This document shows positions 1 to 9,267 of a stretch of DNA of 64,000 nt, in pieces. The stretch's first letter is position 1. Every line of letters begins with the position of its first letter. This stretch comes from Nodularia sp. LEGE 06071 (GTDB lineage: Bacteria; Cyanobacteriota; Cyanobacteriia; Cyanobacteriales; Nostocaceae), in assembly GCF_015207755.1 (NCBI RefSeq), contig NZ_JADEWH010000001.1, positions 744,001 to 808,000 of the forward strand. Reading direction: 5' to 3'. Position numbers and translations under genes: made by a program. Under the pieces are notes generated by a model. The model had not been told where the DNA came from and made no database searches. It was given only the letters and a program-made list of their open reading frames with translations.

Positions 1-60
1 AATGATTCTCTAAATTTAATTAATAATAGAAGTATTAAACAATTAGGGCTTCTTTAATTC

Positions 61-645
61 ATGTCCACCCAGTTTACCGCCTCCCAAACTGTCAAAATTA
101 ATGTTCCACCACAACCCATTCCTATTCAACACTATTTACGTCAGCCCCAACGTTTAGTCAATGCCTTAGCCGACAACAGCCGCATATATCAGCTTTCGGA
201 AGAAATATTTCGCTTGAAAATGCGGCCTCTATCTTTTATGTCCCTCAGCATTCAGCCCACCGTAGACCTGAGAATCTGGGCAGAATCAAATGGCACAATT
301 AACTTGCGATCGCTAAGTTGCCAAATTCTAGGCTTCGAGTATATTAACCAACGCTTCGCCTTAAACCTACAAGGACATTTGTCATTGCACGAGCTAAACG
401 GTATTACTAGCCTGCAAGGAAAAGCCGATCTAGAAGTTCAGGTAGAGATACCACCACCATTTTGCTTTACGCCCAAGGCCATCTTAGAAGCCACTGGCAA
501 TGGTTTGCTCAAGAGCGTACTGATGACTGTGAAACAACGCCTGCTACATCAACTTTTAGCTGACTATCGCGCCTGGGTGACATCACAAATCTCAGCCAAC
601 CCGCGAGAAAATTATAGTGCAGAACTACCCATCCTCAATCAGTGA
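61..645 (+). CDS. DUF1997 family protein
   Basis: A 194-residue soluble protein matching the cyanobacterial and plastid DUF1997 family, whose biochemical role I do not know. The body has the alternating beta-strand pattern of that family: the segment MRPLSFMSLSIQPTVDLRIW near residues 54-73, the LQGHLSLHELNG segment, and a C-terminal helix ending LLADYRAWV. There is no signal peptide or membrane segment. The ATG at 61 follows a long AT-rich stretch. It converges on RNase HII and RNase E, which are on the other strand. The family assignment is from recognition of the sequence pattern; function is unassigned. Confidence 0.75.
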   Translation: MSTQFTASQTVKINVPPQPIPIQHYLRQPQRLVNALADNSRIYQLSEEIFRLKMRPLSFMSLSIQPTVDLRIWAESNGTINLRSLSCQILGFEYINQRFALNLQGHLSLHELNGITSLQGKADLEVQVEIPPPFCFTPKAILEATGNGLLKSVLMTVKQRLLHQLLADYRAWVTSQISANPRENYSAELPILNQ

Positions 646-865
646 ATAACCTGGCATTTTCTCAGTATTTTGTCACATTAGTTAGACCAATTTTAGCCCA
701 GCCGTCAGGGCAAATCTTCCCCTGATAAATCTAGTAAAGCCTATGGCTACACCACACCAAGGCATAGCCCCAAGTCCATAAAAAATCAGTCCTCCTATCC
801 TTCCAGCATGGAGAAATTAATTGCACCAACGCTACTGACTACAAGGGAAAACACACACCGACTGT

Positions 866-1561
866 CTAACCTACGGACTTGGGAGTGATCACAGGGCTGA
901 CTTGACAAGGACGAAAAGACTGGCGATGCAATGGTGAAGCCCCGTATTGTTGCAGAGCTGCTAAATGTTTTTGACTGCCATAACCTTTGTTCTGCTCTAG
1001 ATGATACAGGGGGTACTTTAATGCTAGACGTATAATCAAGTCATCGCGCCACACTTTAGCGACAATACTAGCAGCCGCAATAGTTAGCGATCGCTCATCC
1101 CCCTTGACCATTGTTTCTTGCGGGAGTAACAAATCCTGAATGGGCTGATTACCATCAACTAAGCATAGCTGAGGACTGACCTTCAGTTTCAGCACAGCCC
1201 TCTTCATAGCCAACAGCGTCGCCTGCAAAATATTTATTTGATCAATTTCACTGGTGGAAGCAAAACCAATCTTCCAGTCAGTGGCCAGCCCACAAATCTG
1301 CTCTGCTAGGCGAATTCTTCGAGAACTAGACAGCTTTTTACTATCCTTAATCTCAGATGCCACTAATTTTGGCAAAGCACAAGCAGGCAAAATCACTGCT
1401 GCGGCCACGACTGGACCAAATAGCGCACCTCGCCCAACTTCATCCACACCGGCAACCAAGTCCGGAAACTCCAACCAATTTGCCGAAAACTCCAGCCAAA
1501 TCGGTTCCTTCTTGAAAGTAGAGGCAGAAATATCAGCCCCAGCTTTTTCACTCCTCACCAT
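866..1561 (-). CDS. rnhB: Ribonuclease HII
   Basis: Endonuclease that cleaves the RNA strand of RNA/DNA hybrids and starts removal of misincorporated ribonucleotides. The type 2 RNase H signature VAGVDEVGRGALFGPV (near residue 37) carries the first catalytic Asp and Glu, followed by DSKKLSSSRR, LCLVDGNQP and the segment SLTIAAASIVAKVWRD with a further catalytic Asp. Length (231 aa) is normal apart from an N-terminal extension of about 30 residues. It begins 7 bases after the RNase E stop codon on the same strand, so the two are almost certainly co-transcribed. Confidence 0.95.
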   Translation of the reverse strand: MVRSEKAGADISASTFKKEPIWLEFSANWLEFPDLVAGVDEVGRGALFGPVVAAAVILPACALPKLVASEIKDSKKLSSSRRIRLAEQICGLATDWKIGFASTSEIDQINILQATLLAMKRAVLKLKVSPQLCLVDGNQPIQDLLLPQETMVKGDERSLTIAAASIVAKVWRDDLIIRLALKYPLYHLEQNKGYGSQKHLAALQQYGASPLHRQSFRPCQVSPVITPKSVG

Positions 1562-1568
1562 GAGAAAT

Positions 1569-3767
1569 TTAATTATCCTCTCCGGTAGAAGAATCAGACT
1601 CTAGAGCTGAAGAACGACGGCGGCGGCGACGGTTACCAGGAGAAATATGGTTTTCTGGATCCCCGGGTTCGGGTTCGGGTCTGATGGATGCGGTAGGAGG
1701 GTCTTCAGGTTCGGGTTCGCGTCTGATGGATTCGGTAGTATTTTTCACCACTTCCACGAGGTTTCCTTCGACTGCGTTTCCTTCGACTATGCTCAGGGGT
1801 TTCAATTCTAGCTCTACCTGTGAAGTCTTCACTTCAGCATCGAGGGTTTTGACGGCGGTGGAACCTGAACTAGTTTCATTTGGTTTAGTTCTCACAGCAT
1901 CGGGGCCAATAATATTAATAATTACAGACTTGGAACTTTTAACCTCTTGATCTAATTTCACTAAAGGAGAAACTCCCATCAATGCGAACACGTCTTGTTC
2001 CTCTAGAGTCATTTCCACGCTTCTAATCTCCGGTGGCTCGACTACGGGTTTGACAGGCTCGACTTTGGTCACTTTAGTTCGTTCTGCCCTTTCCTGCCAA
2101 CCGGATTTACCCAGGGTGGGGGAGGGAATTTCTGGACTAGCTCTTTCCAGTTCTGGGACTGAACGCAGCCGCAGTTCCACCTCAGCATCGGAGTCCAAAA
2201 CTGGCTCGTTGTCAAAACCTAGTGGCAGAGGCGTAACCCCACTTTCATCCTTGAGGTTGGCTCCATTGATACCAGTCCGACTCCGACGGATGCGTTGACG
2301 ACGCTTGTTGTCTCCTGGTTCTTGATAGCTGGGATGATTTATTAAATCCAAGGGACTGATGTCACCATCACCATCAAAGACTTCCCCAAAACTATCGTAT
2401 GCTTCTCGTGGTTCGCTGATTCGAGCTATTGGCAGACGTGGTTCTTTCTGAGGCAATGATACCTTGGACTGAGTGTAGCCAAAGTCAGAACGGTCGGCTA
2501 AATCTGCTGTGGTTGGCGATCGCACTTCCGATTCTCCAGGCAGATGCATAATATGTCCCAATCCACCACAAGTTGGGCAAGTATGACCAAACAATTCGTA
2601 AATATTTTGTCCTTGGCGCTTACGGGTCAGTTCTACTAGACCTAATTCGGTTAATTGAGCAATCTGAGGACGAGCTTTGTCGGCTTTCAGTGCTTTATTA
2701 AAGTGTTCTAGGACTTGCAATTGGTCACGCCGCGATTCCATATCAATGAAGTCAACGACTATGACTCCGGCAATATTTCGCAGACGTAACTGACGAGCAA
2801 TTTCTGTTGCGGCTTCGCAGTTAGTCCACAGAACTGTTTCTCTGGCGGTGGCCGAGCGGGTGAAGGAACCAGAGTTGACATCGACAACTGTCAATGCTTC
2901 TGTGGGTTCAATGATAATATAACCGCCAGAAGGTAAATCTACTCTCGGCTTGAGGGCTTCTTTGATGGCGGCACTGATGCGGAAATACTCTAATATAGGT
3001 GAGCGATCGCGGTGATGATCAATCAACACACCTTGGGGAGTTTGACCTCCACTCCAGTTCTGCAAATAATGTTTGACTCGTTTCAAACCCGTACTAGAAT
3101 CGACGACAATCCGATTCACATCGGCACCGTACATATCCCGCAGGACACGCTGGATAAAATCATCATCTCGATTTAAGAGGGCGGGCGCACGAGTGGAATG
3201 AGCTTCTTGCTGAATGGCTTCCCATTGCTTTTGCAGCACTTCCAAATCTTCGATAATCGCTTCTTCTGGTTTGCCTTCGGCTTCGGTACGCACGAGCAGA
3301 CCCATACCGGCGGGTTTAATCAAAATCGCTAAGGCGCGCAACCGGTTGCGCTCACTTTCACTTTTAATCCGTCTGGATAAATTTACACCCCTACCATAAG
3401 GCATCAGCACGACATAGCGCCCTGGTGAGGTAATATTCCCGGTGAGCCTGGGACCTTTTGACCCTGTTGGCTCTTTCATTACCTGGACTAGGACTTTTTG
3501 CTGTGGTGCTAATAGTTCGGTAATGGCGGCGGCGGTCCGCTTCAGCTTCAATGGCCCCAAGTCTGTAACATGAATAAAGCCGTTGCGCTCTGGGTCGCCG
3601 ATATTCACAAAGGCTGCATCTATTCCAGGTAATACATTTTCTACTACACCCAAATAGACATCACCGATTTGGTGATGACCAGTAGCGACGACGAGTTCTT
3701 GGATTTGATCTTCCGAAAAGACGGCAGCAATTTGATACTGTTCAGCTATGATAATTTGCTTTGGCAT
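1569..3767 (-). CDS. rne: Ribonuclease E (Rne/Rng family)
   Basis: Endoribonuclease for mRNA turnover and RNA processing. The N-terminal catalytic half has the S1 domain (GDVYLGVVENVLPGIDAAFVN), the DNase I-like region with VDVNSGSF (near residue 293) and VVDFIDME (near 337), and the Zn-link CPTCGG (near 396). The long C-terminal half is acidic and low-complexity, as in cyanobacterial enzymes, and ends with RRRRRRSSA near residues 714-722. A nonapeptide of this kind is reported to bind polynucleotide phosphorylase in cyanobacteria. Just before it, a PEPE-rich segment is duplicated (PEPEDPPTASIRPEPEPGDP), and the DNA there carries two copies of a TTCGACT-type short repeat. Operon with rnhB. 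Confidence 0.95.
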   Translation of the reverse strand: MPKQIIIAEQYQIAAVFSEDQIQELVVATGHHQIGDVYLGVVENVLPGIDAAFVNIGDPERNGFIHVTDLGPLKLKRTAAAITELLAPQQKVLVQVMKEPTGSKGPRLTGNITSPGRYVVLMPYGRGVNLSRRIKSESERNRLRALAILIKPAGMGLLVRTEAEGKPEEAIIEDLEVLQKQWEAIQQEAHSTRAPALLNRDDDFIQRVLRDMYGADVNRIVVDSSTGLKRVKHYLQNWSGGQTPQGVLIDHHRDRSPILEYFRISAAIKEALKPRVDLPSGGYIIIEPTEALTVVDVNSGSFTRSATARETVLWTNCEAATEIARQLRLRNIAGVIVVDFIDMESRRDQLQVLEHFNKALKADKARPQIAQLTELGLVELTRKRQGQNIYELFGHTCPTCGGLGHIMHLPGESEVRSPTTADLADRSDFGYTQSKVSLPQKEPRLPIARISEPREAYDSFGEVFDGDGDISPLDLINHPSYQEPGDNKRRQRIRRSRTGINGANLKDESGVTPLPLGFDNEPVLDSDAEVELRLRSVPELERASPEIPSPTLGKSGWQERAERTKVTKVEPVKPVVEPPEIRSVEMTLEEQDVFALMGVSPLVKLDQEVKSSKSVIINIIGPDAVRTKPNETSSGSTAVKTLDAEVKTSQVELELKPLSIVEGNAVEGNLVEVVKNTTESIRREPEPEDPPTASIRPEPEPGDPENHISPGNRRRRRRSSALESDSSTGEDN

Positions 3768-4407
3768 TCAATTTCCTCAAAAATTGGCAGCACCAACCAG
3801 AGACATGGAGGTTTGTGATACCCTTCGCCTCTGCGGTTCCCTAAAAGGCGCTGCTGATCATAAAAATTGTGACTTTTTTGCTCAATTTTCCGGTGAGCTT
3901 TTACGACTAAAACAATTGCGCTGACACGCTCTCGACTATTCCAAAACGCCTGCATAAAGTTTTAAGCAAATAAGCCATCCAGTGTTGATATTTTAGGCAA
4001 TACCATCACATCTAAGGATTAGGCATTGCTACAGTTGTTTAAAAGGCATTGAGAAAAACTCGCCGATGGAAACTGTGTTTAAATTACTAGTTCACAAAAT
4101 AGCTGGAGAAGGAGTGGGTTCTGTGAATCTGCCTCACCGTTGGGCTGAGGGCTGATATCGTTCGCCGTTGGCGTTGCGTTCGCTTTTGGTGTTACGAAGT
4201 CAAGCAAGGCCTTTGTCTGGGATACAATCTTTAGAAATCACACTCTCATATCTTGGCTTTCGCTCCCGTGATTACCACCAGGAGTGAACTAGTCCATTTA
4301 ATGCAGCGCCAGAAAATTCTCTTGATTTGATTCTAACCCAACTGAGGGAATCAAACCTCATAATCATCCTCGGTCTGAGCAACTACTAGCAAATTGCCCT
4401 TGAGCTA
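3768..4407 (-). other. Long leader region upstream of rne
   Basis: This 640-base stretch lies upstream of RNase E and downstream of the radical SAM gene on the same strand. No convincing protein gene is visible; the open frame at 3746-3955 overlaps the rne start and looks fortuitous. Cyanobacterial rne genes are known to have long AU-rich leaders involved in feedback control by RNase E itself, so part of this region is probably rne 5' UTR. A short GC-rich dispersed repeat lies at about 4150-4205. A weak tRNA-like stretch at 4330-4410 was examined and rejected. Confidence 0.4.
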
Positions 4408-6996
4408 TTATACTCCTAAAATTAGCTGATTGCGGTGGATGTGCAGAAGTTGAAATTCTTCCTCTGCGACCATTTCCAGCATGGACAGGATGTGTTCAGG
4501 ACGCAATATCACACCATCAGGGCGACAACTACCTAGATAGCGCAGGACAACTGTAGATTCTGCAACACTGGTCTGGAGGCTCTCTAGGAAATCCAATTCA
4601 AATAAGCGCGATCGCAGATTTATTAAGGTCTGCTTGCCTGACTTGCTTGTTTTCTGCCACCAAAGCTCTTCTTTGGCTTTGATTGTATCAATCCAGTTTT
4701 GCCATTGTGCAGGGGTAACGGATGCGGATGTTGCCACTGTGATTGAATAATCTGCTGCTTCCATGACTTGGTTAGCTGCTGTAGATTTTAAATCTATTGT
4801 ACTAACATCATAGATGGGGATATCTGTGGGCAGTTCCTGAACGAGTCGTTGGCGGAAGGTTTCAACTTCCACAGACTCAGTTAATTCAAAATCTACAATT
4901 TCCCCACTGCTGGTAGCTCCTAGAGCTAAGGCAGAAGCGATCACAATTCGCGGCCCAGGATGAAAACCACCTGTGAAAGCAATTGGTAAACTGGCTCTGC
5001 GAATGACTCGATCAAACAGACGCATCAAATCCAAGTGACTCACCAGTGCCATTGTTCCTTGCTTGCCAAAGCAGACACGCAATCTTTGGGCTTTGGTGGT
5101 ATTAGGCACAAAATTCCCGGCAAACTCTGGTATGGCTGGCGGCGGAATCACCACATTATGTCCAAAGTCGGTGCCGCAGACACCGCAGTGAGAGCAACCT
5201 TCAAATGAGCAATCAGGTACTATGGCGGCTTCCAAGGCACGTTTTAAGTCTTCTTGGAGCCATTTTTTATCGATACCAGTGTCAATGTGGTCCCAAGGTA
5301 AAGGTTGATTTAACGAATCTCCCCCGCTCCCTGCTCCCTGCTCCCCTGCTTCTTCTACTAGACGGTATTTCCAATGTAAACCAGCTTCGGCGATGGCTGT
5401 CTCCCAAGCACCATAGGCGGCATCTAAATTTTCATACCAGGAATCCATGCCGGCTCCCAATTCCCAAGCGCGACGGACGACTTTTCCTAAAGTGCGATCG
5501 CCTCTACCCACAAAGTCTTCCATTGCGGAAATGCGGACATCGGTAAAATTGACTTTGACACCCCTGATGCGGCGGAATTCTTGCCTGAGTAAATTTTGTT
5601 TACGTTTGAACTCGCTGGTAGACACTGAATGCCACTGAAAAGGCGTATGGGGCTTGGGTGTAAAGTTAGAAATTGTCAAGTTAAAGTTTAAAGGTTTTCT
5701 ACCTCTACCCCGACACTCTTGTTGTAGCCAGCTAACTGTTTCTGCAATGCCGACAACATCAGGATCAGTTTCACCAGGCAAGCCAATCATGAAATATAAC
5801 TTGATTTTATCCCAACCTTGTGACCAGGCAGTTTTTACACCTCTGAGTAATTCTTCATTAGTTAAGCCCTTATTTACAATGTCCCGCATTCTTTGGGTGC
5901 CGGCTTCTGGGGCAAAAGTCAATCCCCCCTGCCGTGTGCCGCCAAGAATATTGGCAATATTTTCGTCAAATCTATCTACCCGTTGACTGGGAAGAGTTAG
6001 GGAAATATTTTCGTTTTTTAACCGATTTTTGATTTCCATCCCTACTGCTGGTAAGGACAAATAATCAGAACAACTCAGCGATAACAACGAAAACTCGTTG
6101 TAACCGGTGGCGCGCATTCCGGCTTCAATGGCTGTGACTACCTGATCTGGTTCTACATCCCTAGCTGGACGAGTCAGCATTCCTGGTTGACAAAAGCGAC
6201 AACCGCGAGTACAACCCCGGCGAATTTCCAGTGTCAGGCGGTCATGGACGGTCTCGACATAGGGAACTAGGCCGATAGAATAAGCGGGGATGGGGGTGGC
6301 GACCCGGCGCAGAATCCGTTTTGGCACATCTGGGCGGGAAGGATGAACTGAGCCATCGGTGGCCATATCGTAAAACTGAGGGACATATACGCCTGGTATC
6401 TGTGCTAAATCCAGGAGCAATTTTTCCCGATTCAGTTTTGCTTGTTTGCCTTCTGCCAAGACTAAACCAATTTCTGGGAGTAATTCTTCCCCATCTCCGA
6501 GGGCGAAAAAGTCAAAGAAATCGGCGTATGGTTCAGGGTTTGATGTTGCTGTCTGTCCTCCGGCAAAAATTAACGGGTAGTTACCCTCGGCTCTTTCAAG
6601 CCATGTGAGGGGAATTTCTGCCAGGTCTAACATTTCTAGGATATTAGTAGCTCCCAGTTCGTAACTGAGACTAAAACCCAAGATGTCAAATTCTCTGAGC
6701 GATCGCTTCGATTCTACGGCAAACAGGGGTGTATTAGTAGTCCGCAATTTAGCCGCCAGGTCAGCACCTGGTAGATAAGAGCGATCGCATAACTGCTGAG
6801 GCTGGGCATTCAAAATGTTATAAAGAATGATATGCCCAAGGTTGGAAGATCCGACTTCATATACTTCTGGGTAGGTTAGCGCCCAGCGTATTGTTGCCGT
6901 ATCCCAAGGTTTATGTACCGCTAAATGCTCGTTACCCAAGTAACGTGCGGGCTTTAAAATATCCGGTGTGATTAATTTTTCGACTGCAACAGCCAC
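4408..6996 (-). CDS. B12-binding/radical SAM protein fused to DUF2344
   Basis: An 862-residue fusion of the TIGR03960-type radical SAM family with a C-terminal DUF2344 domain. The N-terminal third resembles a cobalamin-binding Rossmann domain. RRGCTRGCRFCQPGM (near residue 260) supplies the CxxxCxxC cluster ligands, and KLYFMIGLPGETDPD is a typical barrel motif. The DUF2344 part starts near residue 655 (QRLRVCFGKQGTMALVSHLD). A second Cys-rich patch, CSFEGCSHCGVCG, sits between the domains. Substrate is unknown; the location just before an RNase E/G gene is common for this family and suggests RNA modification. At about residues 547-559 a glycine-rich insert, EEAGEQGAGSGGD, is encoded by a C/T-rich tandem repeat. 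Confidence 0.9.
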   Translation of the reverse strand: MAVAVEKLITPDILKPARYLGNEHLAVHKPWDTATIRWALTYPEVYEVGSSNLGHIILYNILNAQPQQLCDRSYLPGADLAAKLRTTNTPLFAVESKRSLREFDILGFSLSYELGATNILEMLDLAEIPLTWLERAEGNYPLIFAGGQTATSNPEPYADFFDFFALGDGEELLPEIGLVLAEGKQAKLNREKLLLDLAQIPGVYVPQFYDMATDGSVHPSRPDVPKRILRRVATPIPAYSIGLVPYVETVHDRLTLEIRRGCTRGCRFCQPGMLTRPARDVEPDQVVTAIEAGMRATGYNEFSLLSLSCSDYLSLPAVGMEIKNRLKNENISLTLPSQRVDRFDENIANILGGTRQGGLTFAPEAGTQRMRDIVNKGLTNEELLRGVKTAWSQGWDKIKLYFMIGLPGETDPDVVGIAETVSWLQQECRGRGRKPLNFNLTISNFTPKPHTPFQWHSVSTSEFKRKQNLLRQEFRRIRGVKVNFTDVRISAMEDFVGRGDRTLGKVVRRAWELGAGMDSWYENLDAAYGAWETAIAEAGLHWKYRLVEEAGEQGAGSGGDSLNQPLPWDHIDTGIDKKWLQEDLKRALEAAIVPDCSFEGCSHCGVCGTDFGHNVVIPPPAIPEFAGNFVPNTTKAQRLRVCFGKQGTMALVSHLDLMRLFDRVIRRASLPIAFTGGFHPGPRIVIASALALGATSSGEIVDFELTESVEVETFRQRLVQELPTDIPIYDVSTIDLKSTAANQVMEAADYSITVATSASVTPAQWQNWIDTIKAKEELWWQKTSKSGKQTLINLRSRLFELDFLESLQTSVAESTVVLRYLGSCRPDGVILRPEHILSMLEMVAEEEFQLLHIHRNQLILGV
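5319..5356. repeat. CTCCCTG-type tandem repeat inside a coding region
   Basis: Imperfect tandem copies of CTCCCTG lie in frame inside the radical SAM-DUF2344 gene and encode EEAGEQGAGSGG on the minus strand. The same repeat type with the same CCCCTGCTTCTTC end occurs at 9285-9361, where it encodes EEAGVQGAGCGG at the end of an unrelated protein. Confidence 0.75.
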
Positions 6997-7559
6997 TATG
7001 CTATCTTCTAGCTACCTTAATTACAGCTTATCTACTCTAACTTAGCATTGATTTAGGCTTTTCAGTAGAGTTGATCGCTGCAAATAACAACTCCTTTACA
7101 CAAATTTACTTTTCGACTATTGATGCACATAATGTGCTAAAGGATAACTTTAATTTTCCGACACTTCAGGAATATTTGCATATTGACATCCTCATCTAAT
7201 TAGAGTTCTGGAATCTTCAATTCGAGATTTCTTGGAACATAAACTGTTTTTTCGGATCTTGACCACACTTTTCCGGTGTCTTTGCGAAATCTTTATGACT
7301 TTCATCGGTCTGTTTAAAGATTGTCATAAATACAGGATAAATTGTATTCATATATACTTTTTTTCCAACCCAGTTCTCAAACAATCTACATAGACCGCCA
7401 GAGAGCAGACAAATTAGCTGTGACTTTGCTGACAAAGCTTACCTAGTCCATCACTCCAGCTAATTTCGGCAAGTCGCAGGTGTAGATTCAATCATTTTAT
7501 TTTCATGCTGGCTAGGGTTGCATACCAGACTTTACGACAAATTATTGATCCAATTCCTT

Positions 7560-7575
7560 AGTGATATTGATCACA
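7560..7575. promoter_or_regulatory. CRP-like palindrome
   Basis: AGTGATATTGATCACA matches the CRP-type consensus TGTGA-N6-TCACA with one mismatch in the first half-site. It lies about 80 bases before the start of the 66-codon gene. Cyanobacterial cAMP receptor proteins (SyCRP1, AnCrpA) use this consensus. Binding is inferred only. Confidence 0.4.
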
Positions 7576-7620
7576 GAAATAGGGGAATTTAGATCACATT
7601 TTATACCAATCACTATCTTG

Positions 7621-7633
7621 GATAATTATTATC
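7621..7633. promoter_or_regulatory. Fur-box-like palindrome
   Basis: GATAATTATTATC is a perfect palindrome of Fur-box type (GATAAT units), 22 bases before the ATG of the 66-codon gene. AT-rich palindromes occur by chance in AT-rich DNA, so this is a weak call. Confidence 0.3.
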
Positions 7634-7655
7634 ATATATAATTGGTTTATTAGTT

Positions 7656-7856
7656 ATGAGAACTAAGTACGTTATTCGTCAATTGGTAGAAAAAGCGCTA
7701 GACATTAAAAAACTAACACCTGAAATCGAAAATGAAATCAATTCGGAGTTGACCCAAATGGGTCACATTTCAGATGTTGACTATGAAGCTCTAGAGCTAT
7801 TAATGGCAGAAATGGATGCTGGTCGAATTAAGTTAGTACCGAGTTGGGGATATTAA
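7656..7856 (+). CDS. Small conserved-looking hypothetical protein
   Basis: A 66-residue protein, mostly charged helices (for example LVEKALDIKKLTPEIENEIN and DVDYEALELLMAEMDAGRIKLV). It has no membrane segment, cysteines or known domain. The composition is that of a real folded small protein, it has a clean ATG, and it is flanked by operator-like palindromes upstream and a hairpin plus T-run downstream, which supports an independent transcription unit. I recognise the style as a small conserved cyanobacterial protein but can assign no function. Confidence 0.65.
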   Translation: MRTKYVIRQLVEKALDIKKLTPEIENEINSELTQMGHISDVDYEALELLMAEMDAGRIKLVPSWGY

Positions 7857-7940
7857 TCCTGATTTTGGCACTGGAATTTAATGGTAATTAAAACCCATTT
7901 TGACCATAAATAGCAAAATAAAGCCTTAAATATAGATTAA

Positions 7941-7983
7941 CAGCAATGCTGATGGCAGCCACGAGATGATTGCTGGTTTTTTT
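7941..7983 (+). terminator. Rho-independent terminator candidate
   Basis: CAGCAAT (7941-7947) pairs with ATTGCTG (7969-7975), followed by GTTTTTTT. The loop is long and may hold inner pairing. It would end the 66-codon gene transcript. Confidence 0.5.
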
Positions 7984-8066
7984 CCGTGAACTTTAGTATT
8001 TCTCTCACCAGTGTGGCGTAAACTGTGCTAATGAGCATCCACAATTTGCATTAGTAGTAAACCGCC

Positions 8067-9239
8067 ATGCAGCCCGCTAAACGTTTAGAAAAAATTCCTC
8101 CCTATTTGTTTGCTGAAATTAACCGCAAGCGGGAACAACTTGTGGCTGAGGGAGTTGATATCATTAATCTGGCACTGGGCGATCCAGATAAACAGACTCC
8201 GGCTCATATTCTTCAAGCCATGCATGAAGCAATTGATGATGCTTCCACCCATAACTACCCACCTTATCAGGGGACGACAGAATTCCGGGAGGCGGCGGTT
8301 AATTTAATGGAACGTCGGTTTGGGGTAACAGGGTTAAATCCAGAGACAGAAGTTATCTCTTCCATTGGTTCCAAAGAAGCAATACACAACACCTTCTTAG
8401 CTTTTGTCGAAGCGGGAGACTATACCCTCATCCCAGATCCTGGTTATCCTGTGTATCAGACTGCGACAATTTTCGCTGGTGGTGAACCTTATACCATGCC
8501 TTTGAAGGCAGAAAACAATTATTTACCTGATTTAAATACGATTCCTGAAGAAATTGCCCGTAAAGCCAAATTATTGTGGATTAATTATCCGAATAATCCC
8601 ACTGGAGCCTTAGCCAGCTTAGAATTTTTTGAAGAACTGGTAGCTTTCTGCAAGCAGTATAATATTTTGCTATGTCATGACCATGCTTACTCAGAGATGG
8701 CTTATGATGGCTATAAACCGCCGAGTGTCCTGCAAGTTCCTGGTGCAAAAGATGTAGCCATTGAGTTTCACAGTTTGTCTAAGTCGTATAACATGACAGG
8801 CTGGCGCATTGGCTTTGTAGTTGGTAACGCCATTGGTATTCAAGCTTTGAGACAGGTGAAAACCAACGTCGATTCTGGAGTATTTAAGGCAATTCAAAAA
8901 GCCGCGATCGCAGCTTATTCTACCAGTGAAGCAGAACTGCAATCTCTCATGTCAGTTTACCAAAAGCGTCGCGACATTATTGTGCAAGGATTACAATCCC
9001 TGGGCTGGCCAATTGCACCGCCGAAAGCTACACTTTACGTCTGGGTTCCTGTACCTCCAGGATATTCTTCCACAGAATTTGTCTCCCTTTTACTTGACAA
9101 ATGTGGCATTATGGTTCCTCCGGGTAATGGTTATGGTGCAGCCGGCGAAGGTTTTTTCCGAATTGCCCTCACAATTCCCGATGAGCGGATGCATGAAGCC
9201 ATTCAACGCCTCAGAGATGCTGGTATTCGTTACGCTTGA
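8067..9239 (+). CDS. LL-diaminopimelate aminotransferase-like PLP enzyme
   Basis: A 390-residue class I/II aminotransferase (fold type I, PLP-dependent). INYPNNPTGA (near 172-181) is the conserved substrate/PLP loop; SLSKSYNMTGWRIGF contains the Schiff-base lysine K239; the phosphate-binding SIGSKEAI is near 99-106. The N-terminal NLALGDPDKQTPAHI is close to the DapL type used by cyanobacteria to make LL-diaminopimelate for lysine and peptidoglycan. Relatives act on aspartate or other amino acids and are often annotated generically, and some cyanobacteria carry more than one paralogue, so the exact substrate is not certain. It appears monocistronic. Confidence 0.85.
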   Translation: MQPAKRLEKIPPYLFAEINRKREQLVAEGVDIINLALGDPDKQTPAHILQAMHEAIDDASTHNYPPYQGTTEFREAAVNLMERRFGVTGLNPETEVISSIGSKEAIHNTFLAFVEAGDYTLIPDPGYPVYQTATIFAGGEPYTMPLKAENNYLPDLNTIPEEIARKAKLLWINYPNNPTGALASLEFFEELVAFCKQYNILLCHDHAYSEMAYDGYKPPSVLQVPGAKDVAIEFHSLSKSYNMTGWRIGFVVGNAIGIQALRQVKTNVDSGVFKAIQKAAIAAYSTSEAELQSLMSVYQKRRDIIVQGLQSLGWPIAPPKATLYVWVPVPPGYSSTEFVSLLLDKCGIMVPPGNGYGAAGEGFFRIALTIPDERMHEAIQRLRDAGIRYA

Positions 9240-9246
9240 TTGGTAA

Positions 9247-9267
9247 TTTGTCATTTGTCATTTGTCA
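9247..9267. repeat. Tandem heptamer repeat (TTTGTCA x3)
   Basis: Three perfect head-to-tail copies of TTTGTCA, a typical short tandemly repeated repetitive sequence of Nostocales. It overlaps the stop region of the minus-strand gene at 9258. Confidence 0.85.

Larger units (their letters stand above)
6997..7655. other. Divergent intergenic region, AT-rich, no gene
   Basis: The 660 bases between the radical SAM gene (minus) and the small gene at 7656 (plus) contain no convincing gene. The 72-codon minus-strand frame at 7217-7435 has no recognisable protein character. The last 100 bases hold two palindromes that look like operators (listed separately) and AT-rich promoter-like sequence. Confidence 0.4.

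Noticed and set aside
4330-4410. tRNA-like sequence on the minus strand (TAGCTCA and a GAGGTTTGATTCCCTC T-arm look)
   Set aside because: The T-loop would be eight bases, no acceptor stem pairs, the anticodon stem is poor, and it overlaps the radical SAM stop codon. At best a decayed tRNA; not annotated.
7217-7435. 72-codon minus-strand open frame
   Set aside because: No ribosome-binding site, no protein-like pattern, and AT-rich spacer composition; treated as chance.
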